From the NCBI GenBank assembly GCA_947174375.1, contig CAMWIS010000030.1, positions 1 through 14,504 on the forward strand: 14,504 nucleotides of DNA. The letters run 5' to 3'. Below the pieces are notes generated by a model, which was given only the letters and a program-made list of their open reading frames with translations, ran no database searches and had not been told where the DNA came from. Positions 1 to 8,700 of this stretch are shown in pieces. The DNA is from an uncultured Bacteroidales bacterium (GTDB lineage: Bacteria; Bacteroidota; Bacteroidia; Bacteroidales; P3). Numbering within the stretch: the stretch's first letter is position 1; every line of letters begins with the position of its first letter. Both the position numbers and the translations under genes were made by a program.

Positions 1-3000
1 ATGAAGTCATGGGGACGCTGACCACCGGAACGCTGTATTACTACGACGACAAAGGGAACAGCACATCCTGCATCTACACGAACACCGGCGATGGTTCCAA
101 ACGTTGGGAATTTACGGGCCGCCCCGATTCGGTGGTCTTTTGGGTAAAGAAGGGCGTGAACGGCGGACGTCCGGCCGACTTTACGATGTATCTGCACAAT
201 AACGCCAAACTGGAAGACCGCAACCCGAACGGCACTTCTGTTGGCACGGTCATCGGTTCGGCTTCCTGCAAAATCACGAACACCGACTGGCAGCGTATCA
301 GCCTGCCGATTGAATACGTGAGCGACGCAACGCCCGCCTACCTGTTGGCCAGCTTTACGGCCGGCAACAACTTCCGCGAAGTGGTGGAAGGCGACGAGCT
401 CTATGTGGACGACATGATGTTCATCTACAAGCCGAGCCTGCACATTGATTTGGAAGACGTTGTACCGGTGCCGGTGCATAGAACCGAACCTTTCGCTTCG
501 TTTGAAGTGCCCTTTACGCTCAACGGCACGATGAGCCCGTTCAACTTGGAGGAAGACAACGTGATTTACGTTGAACTCTCGGATGAAAACGGGGCTTTCG
601 ACGCGCCGAGAACCCTCAACAGCCTGACGACCGACGAAAGCGGCAAAATGGTTTGCCAATTCCCGCTTGACTTGCCTTTCAGCGCCGACAGCCACTACAA
701 AATCCGCTTGCGGGCCACGAACTACCCGCTCTTGAGCGACAACACGGTGGAACTGGCGCCCTATTACGTCTATCGCCTGAACATTACCGAACCGGCACCC
801 GTTTGGGCCGCCGAAATCAATACGGTGGACACGCTGTTGCCCGAAAACGCGGTCTATACGGCCCTCTGCGACAACATTATGACGGGCTTGCACCTGAGCC
901 AATGGCTGCTGAACGGCGAAGCGGTTTCAAACGCCCTGTCGTACACGCTGACGATGGATCAGGACTATACGCTGACGGCGCAATTCGACACGAACTACTA
1001 CGCCGTAACGGTATTGGCGACCGTGGGCGGCGGTTTTGAACTCGATGAAGCCGACGGTACGCAGACCCGCTACGAAGCCGAGATGATTCACAATGCGGTG
1101 CTGAACCTGAACGCCGCGGCCGATTTCGGCTACCACTTCCGCGAATGGCAACTGAACGGCGAAACGCTGTCAACCGACAATCCGCTGGCCTACACCGTAA
1201 CGGATGTTTCGGATTTGACCGCCGTTTTCGACACCAACGTTTACGAAATTTCGTTCTCGGCCATCCCGGCCGACATGGGCTCGGCTTCCAACAGCGGGGC
1301 TTACAAACACTTTACGGCGGCGGCCTCGACGGCCGAACCGGCCGCCTACGCCCAATTCAGCCACTGGCGCAAGGCCGGTGAAACGGAAGCGGTTTCTTAC
1401 GAAGCCACGCTGACGATTGGGTCGGTGAGCGCGGAAGCCGCCTACGAAGCCGTCTTTAGCTCGCAGACGTTTGACGTGACGACGGCCGCCGAACCCGCCG
1501 AGGGTGGACAGACGGCGGGTGACGCCACTTACGAGGCCTTCCCGTTGACGCAGCAGGCGCAGGTCAGCGCCCAAGCCAACGAGGGCTATCATTTCACGTA
1601 TTGGACGTATGCTATCGACGGGGCGAACCAAACCGACCGCCCGACCGACAACCCGCTGGTATTCGTTGAAAACGGCCATGTGGCGCACGCCTATGCGTTT
1701 ACGGCGCATTTCGACATCAACCGCTATGCGCTGACCGCCGAAGCCGAACACGGCATGGTGGAGGGCGACGGCACGTTTGAACACGGGGCCGAAGTGACGC
1801 TGAGCGCGACGCCCGACTACGGCTATGCGTTCCAAGGCTGGTATGAAAACGGCGACCTGCTGGGCGATGAACCGACGCTGACGCTGACCTTGACGGCAGA
1901 ACGGCATCTGACGGCCGTGTGCACGCCGCTCTCCTACACACTGACCTTCGGCGTCAATGACCCGGCCCTCGGCCATATCACGCAACCGGATGAAGCCGAA
2001 GGCGTTTACGAACACTTTACGGAACTGACCGTTACGGCCGAAGCGACCGAAGGCAACGAATTCCGCCACTGGCTCGTCAACGGCGAGCAGGTGGACGGCG
2101 CGGCCACCCACACGCTGACCGTAGAGGGCCCCATGACCGTGGAAGCTTTCTTTACGCCCCTGCGCAAACAGTTGACCGTACTGAACCCGCAAGAGGAACG
2201 CGGTACGGTGGCGGGCGAAGGGCTTTACGAACACGGCGCGGCCGCGGAACTGACGGCCAACGCGGCATTCGGCTATCAATTCACGCACTGGACGGATGAA
2301 GCCGGCGAGACCTATACCGCCAACCCGTTCCTGATTGACGCCTTGACCGAAAACCGGACGCTGACCGTGCATTTCGAAACGATGCCGTTTGACCTTTGCA
2401 TCAGCAACCCGACGCCTAAATTAGGGACTTATACCGTGAACGACGAAACGCCGGCCGAAAGCTGCCTCACGTTCCCGTACCTGCATACGGTGACGCTGAC
2501 GGCCACCCCGGCGGCCAAAAAGCGCTTCGTGGGCTGGCGGGATGCCGAAACGGACGAACTGCTGTCCGACAACCCGCTGCAACTGACGGTGCGGGCGAAC
2601 ATGACGCTGACGGCTGAATTCGACGATGCCGTTTACGCCGTACAGGGCGCGGCCTACCCGACGGAAGCGGCCTACATCACGGGCAGCGACGATTATTACC
2701 TGAACGCGACGGCCAAATTGGAAGCGATACCGCACTTCGGCTTCACGTTCACGGGCTGGTACGACGAACAAGGCGAACGCCTGGGCGAAGACCTGCTTTA
2801 TACCTTCCCCGTTAAAAAAGCCGCTTACTATGTGGCGCGTTTCGACCGGAACAACTATACGCTGACCGTGGCGGCCACCGAGGGCGGCACGGCGGTGGGC
2901 GGCGGCGAACGCCCCTACGGCTACAACACGAAGGTGGAAGCCCAGCCGGCCGAAGGCTGGCAGTTCAACGGCTGGTACGACGCACAGGGCGCGTTGGTGT

Positions 3001-5789
3001 CCGACCAGGCCGTCTATTACCCGACGGTACTGAACGACGAGACGCTGACGGCGCAGTTCGGCCCGAAAGCCTTGAACCTCGTTTTGAGCTGCGAACCGGC
3101 TGAAGCGGGCGAAATCAAACGCCTCGGACAAGCCGACGCCGGCTTCTTCTACAAACAAACGGTTAAATTCCAAGCCCAGCCGGCAGATGTATATACTTTC
3201 AGCCACTGGAGCGACGCCAACGGCGACCGATTGGGCGAAGATGCCGAACTGACGCTGACGCCGACCACCGACCTGCATCTGACGGCGCATTTCAGCGTAC
3301 GCGCGTTCCAAACCGCCAATATCAGCGTGCAACCGGCCAACGCCGGCCAATTGGTCAACCTGCCTGAAACCTGGGTTTACGGCCAATCCTACACCGCTGA
3401 AGTCAACCGAACGGACGAACGCTATACGTTCATCGGCTGGATAGACGCCGAGGGCAAGACGCGCTCGACGGACATGGCCTATACGTTTACGTTCGACAAC
3501 CGCCCGCTCGTGGCGCAGTTCGAAGCCAAGGCCGTGGCCGTGAACATCGCCTGCGAACCGGCACAAGCCGGCCATGTGACGCTGACGGGCGAACCCCGCT
3601 ACTTTGAAACCGTGACGCTGCACCCGCAGGCCGCCCGCGGCTACCGCTTCGCCGCCTGGCGCAACGCCCGGGGCGAAACGTTGGAAGCCACGGCTGAACT
3701 GACGTGGAACTTAGACGGCGACCTCAACCTGACGGCCCTGTTTGAACCGGAGACTTACGCTATCGTTGTGACCGCCGTACCGGAAGCGGGCGGCCTGATC
3801 GCCGGCCCGGCCACGGCCGCATACGGCTCAACCGTGACCATGACCGCCACGGCCAACGACGGCTATGAATTCCAAGCCTACGAAGACGCCGAGGGCAAGG
3901 CCGTGGGCTACGAAGCCACGCTGACGGCGACGGTCAACGGCCCGCTGAACCTGCACGCGCGCTTTACGCCGCGTTCTTATACGCTCCGCGCCGTTCCGGC
4001 CGACAAGACGCTGGGACAGACCAAAGGCAGCGGCCTGTTCGCTTTCGGCGAAACGGTAACGGTCAAGGCCTGGCCGATGGCGGCGGGCTATACGTTCTCG
4101 CATTGGAGCGCCGACCCCGAGGGCAACGACCGCCTCTCGGAAGAGGCCGAATATCAATACACGATGACGGCCGAGAACCGCACGATTTACGCTTGCTTCA
4201 AACTTCAGACGCTGCAACTGGAACTGACGGCCAACCTGCCGCAAGCCGGCACGCTGCAAGGCGGTGGCGAAAAGACCTACGGCGAAACCGTAACGGTAAC
4301 CGCCACGGCCAACGAGGGCTATCTCTGGCAAGGCTTCAGCGAATACGACGTCTTGCTGACCGAAGAAACGGACTATACGTTGACGATGACGGAAAACCGC
4401 CATATCGTGGGTGTCTTTACGCCGATGATGTGGCAGATTACCGCCGTTGACGTACCCGAAGGCGTCAAGGTAAAAGGCACGGGCGAAGCGGCGCACGGCA
4501 CGCAAGCCGAGATAGAGGCCGTTTTGCCGAAAACGCTCGATTTCGTGGCCTGGACGGATGCCGAGGGCAACACCGTCGGCACCGAAAACCCGTTGCGCGT
4601 GACGGTTCTGAACGATTTGCAACTGACCCCGCGCTGCACGCCGCACCTGTTGCCGCTCAACGTGGCGATTGAACCGCTGGGCGCCGGCAACGTCATTACC
4701 GAAGGTTTTGCGGACAATGCGGGCGCGTTCCGCTATGGCGAGGACGTCGTGCTGGAAGTGATGCCGGCCCACGGCTACACGTTTGTTGGCTGGGAAGAGG
4801 ACGGCGTATCGATTAGCAACGCCAATCCCTATACCTACCGTATTTTGGACGAAAGCCAGCTGAAAGCCGTGTTCCAACCCGCCGGTTGGACGGTTACGAC
4901 GGGCTCCAACCTCTCGCTCGGCGGCACGACCGCCGGCGACGGCATCTATCCGCAAGGCTCCACCGTGGAAGTGACGGCGACACCCGCGGATGGCTTCGAA
5001 TTCATGCACTGGACAGAGAACGGTGAAATCGTGAGCACGGAAGCCGTTTACCGCTTTGTGGCCGACAACGACCGCCAGCTTTTGGCCGACTTCCAAATCC
5101 ATTACTTCCAGATTCAGGTGGAAGCCAACCCGGCCATCGGCGCCAAGGTAAGCGGCAGCGGCGCCTATAGCGCGCAAGACACCGTGACGCTGGGCGTGAC
5201 GCCGACCAACGGCTATGCGTTTATCGCCTGGGAATGCGAGGGCGAAACCCTGTCGAGCGAAACCACCTATCGTTTCGTACCTGAACACGATATGCAGATT
5301 GTGGCGCAGATGAAAAAACTGACCACGACGGTATCCGTCAACGTAAGCCCCTTTGATGCCGGTACGGTGACCGGCGGCGGCGAATACCGCGTGGGCGAAC
5401 AGGTGACGCTGACGGCGATTCCGAATGAGCGGTACATCTTCCGTCAGTGGGTGGATAAGAAAGACAACCTCGTCAGCCTCAATCAGACGTTCCGTTTTAC
5501 GGCCGATGAAGACGTGACCTATATCGCCGAATTTACCCTCAAAGACATTGACGTGGATCCGACCGTGACCGTCTATCCGACGCCTTTCAGCGGCGAGGTG
5601 CACCTCGAAGGCGAGAACATGGACAAAATCACGTGGTTCAACGCCTTTGGCGTGAAAGTGGCGCAATACGAAATCAACTCCAACACGCATACCATCATGA
5701 CGACCGACACCTGGCCGCGAGGTCTGTATATCTACCGCATCGTCGGCAACAGCGGCAAGGTGGTCAAAGGTAAAGCGTTAAAACTCTAA
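1..5789 (+). CDS. Giant T9SS-secreted repeat protein, 5'-truncated by window edge (paralog A)
   Basis: Likely a cell-surface stalk or adhesin exported by the type IX secretion system; no enzymatic motif was recognised. The frame is open to the left edge (GAA GTC precede the ATG at 9). The codons around that ATG read EVMG and match EVLG at residues 103-106 of the downstream paralog, so the ATG at 9 is internal and roughly 100 N-terminal residues, including the signal peptide, lie outside. Visible order: end of a PCMD-like jelly roll (to about 436, closing on DELYVDDMMFIY); an Ig-like domain (about 440-790, with GTMSP, ELSDENGAF, YKIRLRATNYP); about 21 divergent InlB-B-type repeats (795-5540); and a T9SS type A sorting domain (5565-5786, beginning VTVYPTPF and ending GKALKL). 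The stop is TAA. The next giant gene starts 6 bp later. T9SS export and surface location are well supported by the C-terminus; the adhesin role is inferred. Confidence 0.9.
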   Translation, partial: EVMGTLTTGTLYYYDDKGNSTSCIYTNTGDGSKRWEFTGRPDSVVFWVKKGVNGGRPADFTMYLHNNAKLEDRNPNGTSVGTVIGSASCKITNTDWQRISLPIEYVSDATPAYLLASFTAGNNFREVVEGDELYVDDMMFIYKPSLHIDLEDVVPVPVHRTEPFASFEVPFTLNGTMSPFNLEEDNVIYVELSDENGAFDAPRTLNSLTTDESGKMVCQFPLDLPFSADSHYKIRLRATNYPLLSDNTVELAPYYVYRLNITEPAPVWAAEINTVDTLLPENAVYTALCDNIMTGLHLSQWLLNGEAVSNALSYTLTMDQDYTLTAQFDTNYYAVTVLATVGGGFELDEADGTQTRYEAEMIHNAVLNLNAAADFGYHFREWQLNGETLSTDNPLAYTVTDVSDLTAVFDTNVYEISFSAIPADMGSASNSGAYKHFTAAASTAEPAAYAQFSHWRKAGETEAVSYEATLTIGSVSAEAAYEAVFSSQTFDVTTAAEPAEGGQTAGDATYEAFPLTQQAQVSAQANEGYHFTYWTYAIDGANQTDRPTDNPLVFVENGHVAHAYAFTAHFDINRYALTAEAEHGMVEGDGTFEHGAEVTLSATPDYGYAFQGWYENGDLLGDEPTLTLTLTAERHLTAVCTPLSYTLTFGVNDPALGHITQPDEAEGVYEHFTELTVTAEATEGNEFRHWLVNGEQVDGAATHTLTVEGPMTVEAFFTPLRKQLTVLNPQEERGTVAGEGLYEHGAAAELTANAAFGYQFTHWTDEAGETYTANPFLIDALTENRTLTVHFETMPFDLCISNPTPKLGTYTVNDETPAESCLTFPYLHTVTLTATPAAKKRFVGWRDAETDELLSDNPLQLTVRANMTLTAEFDDAVYAVQGAAYPTEAAYITGSDDYYLNATAKLEAIPHFGFTFTGWYDEQGERLGEDLLYTFPVKKAAYYVARFDRNNYTLTVAATEGGTAVGGGERPYGYNTKVEAQPAEGWQFNGWYDAQGALVSDQAVYYPTVLNDETLTAQFGPKALNLVLSCEPAEAGEIKRLGQADAGFFYKQTVKFQAQPADVYTFSHWSDANGDRLGEDAELTLTPTTDLHLTAHFSVRAFQTANISVQPANAGQLVNLPETWVYGQSYTAEVNRTDERYTFIGWIDAEGKTRSTDMAYTFTFDNRPLVAQFEAKAVAVNIACEPAQAGHVTLTGEPRYFETVTLHPQAARGYRFAAWRNARGETLEATAELTWNLDGDLNLTALFEPETYAIVVTAVPEAGGLIAGPATAAYGSTVTMTATANDGYEFQAYEDAEGKAVGYEATLTATVNGPLNLHARFTPRSYTLRAVPADKTLGQTKGSGLFAFGETVTVKAWPMAAGYTFSHWSADPEGNDRLSEEAEYQYTMTAENRTIYACFKLQTLQLELTANLPQAGTLQGGGEKTYGETVTVTATANEGYLWQGFSEYDVLLTEETDYTLTMTENRHIVGVFTPMMWQITAVDVPEGVKVKGTGEAAHGTQAEIEAVLPKTLDFVAWTDAEGNTVGTENPLRVTVLNDLQLTPRCTPHLLPLNVAIEPLGAGNVITEGFADNAGAFRYGEDVVLEVMPAHGYTFVGWEEDGVSISNANPYTYRILDESQLKAVFQPAGWTVTTGSNLSLGGTTAGDGIYPQGSTVEVTATPADGFEFMHWTENGEIVSTEAVYRFVADNDRQLLADFQIHYFQIQVEANPAIGAKVSGSGAYSAQDTVTLGVTPTNGYAFIAWECEGETLSSETTYRFVPEHDMQIVAQMKKLTTTVSVNVSPFDAGTVTGGGEYRVGEQVTLTAIPNERYIFRQWVDKKDNLVSLNQTFRFTADEDVTYIAEFTLKDIDVDPTVTVYPTPFSGEVHLEGENMDKITWFNAFGVKVAQYEINSNTHTIMTTDTWPRGLYIYRIVGNSGKVVKGKALKL
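795..5540 (+). repeat. About 21 divergent InlB-B-type (Flg_new_2-like) protein repeats in paralog A
   Basis: Each unit is about 70-85 residues. It opens with an alternating hydrophobic strand (such as YTLTVAATEGG), then a Gly-rich G-x-G-x-[YF] segment, then V-x-L-x-A-x-[PA]-x-x-G-[YF]-x-F-x-x-W. A turn often reading D-x-x-G follows, and the unit closes on L-T-A-x-F-[DTE]. This pattern fits the divergent InlB B-repeat family, a beta-grasp-like fold used as extracellular spacers. The first unit (about 795-995) is degenerate; the others are clear. Identical DNA shared between units appears to be only short runs, so these are old, diverged repeats rather than recent tandem copies. Family assignment is from motif reading; the exact count depends on where the first unit is drawn. 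Confidence 0.88.
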
Positions 5790-5795
5790 ACGGGT

Positions 5796-8700
5796 ATGAA
5801 GATTTTCCATACCGTCAAAAAAAGGCTGCTCTTGGGCGCGGCCTTTTTTTGTATTGTAGCCGCCGGGGGCAACGGGTATCTGAACGCCCAGCCGCATAAC
5901 GGCACCGAGCAGTTGCCCAACCGCGGCTTTGAACTTTACGACAACGAAGGGAGTTCCAGCATCGAACCCCAGGGTTGGAACTCGTTTATGACGGCCAACG
6001 CTTCCGGTATCGCCAGCTCCGGCAAGGCCCAACGTCTGTCGAAAGAGAGCGGCGCACGGCCGGGCGGCAAGGGCGCGTATTACCTGCGCGTCTATTCGAC
6101 CGAGGTTTTGGGCATCGTGGCCAACGGCAACGTGACGACGGGCCGCATCAACATGGGGAGTGCCACGGCGACCGACGCCTCCAACCATAACTATACCGAC
6201 CGCGGCAACGAAGGCTTCTATTGGCGGCAGACGACGGTGCCCGACTCGCTCGTGGTGTGGCTGTGGTTCAAACCCAAAGGCTCCGCATCGGATCAGGCCC
6301 AGGTCAATGTCATCATCCACAATGACAACCGGACGATAGACCCCGGCACCGAACGCAGCCAAGTGGTGGCGCAGGCCAAGATCAACCCGTCGGCCACCGA
6401 CGGCTGGCAACGCTTTTCCGCGCCTTTCGTCAAGACCGGCGCGACGAACGACGCCCAATACGTGCTCGCCTCCTTTACGACGAACAAGACGCCGGGCGGC
6501 GGTAAAGCCAACGACGAACTGCTGGTGGACGATATTTTCTTTGTCTATAACCCGACCCTGCGGCTCAACAACTTCACCACGACGGCCATCGGCTTGCGCG
6601 ATGACGAAGACGTGACGGTGGAGGTGCCGTTCCGCATTACGGGCACGATGTCGCCGCAGATGGGCGACGACAATATCGTGATTGCCGAACTCTCGGACGC
6701 CGCCGGTTCGTTTGCCCAACCCACGGAATTAGGCCGGCTGACGACCGACGAGAGCGGCAGCATCATGGCTTCCCTGCCCTCCACGCTGCCGGTCGGCACG
6801 GGCTACCGCATCCGCGTGCGCTCGACGAACTACCCGCGCGTTTCGGACGACAACGGCAAGGACATCGAACTGTTCAGGGGCTATTATATAGAGGGCAAGG
6901 CCTCCGCCCCGAGCCGCGGCTCGGTAAGCGGCAGTCAGACCTATAAACAAGGTACGCAGGCCACGCTGACAGCCGTGGCCACGCCGGGCAACCACTTTAC
7001 GCACTGGAGCGAAAACGGCAACCGTATCGAGGGCGCCAACAATGTATATACATTTACCGTTGACCGCAACCGCACGTTGACGGCGCATTTCGACACCAAT
7101 TATTACGAATTTACGTTACAGACCGAAGGCAACGGCACGGTGGCCGTATCGCCCCAAGCCGACAACGGCCGGTTTATCCACAATACGCCGGTACGCTTGC
7201 AGGCCTCGGCCGGCACCGGCTCGCGCTTCGCCGGGTTTTACGACGGCGCGACGTTGCTCAACAACCAATCCGACTACACGTTGCCCATCGTGCGCGACCT
7301 GACGCTGACGGCCCGGTTCGAACTGCAATCCTACAACCTGACCGTGGCGGCCAACAACGCGGCTTTAGGCAATGTGAAAGGCAGCGGCGCGTATAAGTAC
7401 CAGACCACAGCCAAATTAGAGGCGACACCCAACGCTTACTGCCGCTTCGTGGCCTGGCAGGACGCCGACGGCAACACGCTGAGCACGGACAACCCGTATA
7501 ACCACACGGTGACGGCGGCCACGCGCGTGACGGGGGTATTTGAGGAACGGACCTACCGCGTGACGACGGCGAGCCAACCGACCGCCGGCGGCAACGTGAA
7601 CGGCGGCGGCACCTACAGCGCGTCCAAATCGCAGAAAATCGAACTGACCGCCGAAGCCAAGTCCGGCTATACGTTCTCGTATTGGACCGTTGAGGCAAAC
7701 GGCCAGACGGAAGAAAAAACGGACAATCCGCTGACGCTCGTTTCGGGCCATATCAACAGCGATTATATATGTACGGCCTATTTCGAACCCGTCCGCTACC
7801 GCATGACGGCCACGGCGGAACCCGAAGAGGGCGGCAGCGTGGAAGGCGACGGCCTGTATATCTATCAGGAACAGGTGCGTCTGACGGCCATTCCGGCGGA
7901 GGGTTACCGCTTTGTGACTTGGCGTGACGCCGTGACGGGCGACGACCTGTCCGCGCAAGCAATATATACATTTCAGGCGACCGCCGACCGACGCTTGACG
8001 GCGGTATTTGAACTCCTGCAATACGACATCAGCGTTGCAAGCGAACCGGCGGACTACGGCGACGTGAGCGGCGGCGGCGCCTACACGCACGGCACCGAAG
8101 CCATATTGACCGCCCGGGCGGCCGAGGGCTACGAGTTCCGCTACTGGTACCGCGACGGCGATGAGACGGACACGGTGGCCAAAACGCCCGAAGCGACCGT
8201 AACCGTGACGGCGGCCCGGCAATATACGGCCGTCTTTACCTTAAAACGCAAGCAAGCCAACGGGGTGGCCGCGCCCCGACAGGGCGGCGTGATCTTCGGC
8301 ACGGGCCTTTACGACGACGGCGCGGTGGCGCAATTGGAAGCCCAAGCGGCGGAAGGCTACCGTTTCGGCGGCTGGTACGACCTACAGGGCGACCTTTTGG
8401 GCGAAGCCGATATCATTTATCTGAAGATGGGCCGGGATTCGACGGTGCAAGCCGTATTCACACCGCACGACTATACGGTAACCTTGGCCGTGGCCGGTAA
8501 CCTGAACGTGGGGGAAGTGAGCTTTGACAACGTGACGTTCGGCAAGACGCTGACGGCCACCCTGCCCTACGACAGCACGCTGACGCTTTACGCCCGCGCC
8601 ACAACCGGGGGCTACAAGGTGTTGAACTGGCAAAAGGCGGGCGGCACCGCCAGCCTCGGCAAAACGGAGCAAATCCGCTATACGGTATCGGGAGACGCAC

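Noticed and set aside
9..11. ATG at 9 as the true start of the first gene
   Set aside because: The frame stays open upstream, and residues around it align with positions 103-106 of the downstream paralog. No signal peptide follows it.
5814..5830. Programmed ribosomal frameshift site (A7 followed by a hairpin)
   Set aside because: In the zero frame the codons are GTC AAA AAA AGG, which does not place an X-XXY-YYZ heptamer correctly. The product is continuous in frame for 1924 residues, so no shift is needed.
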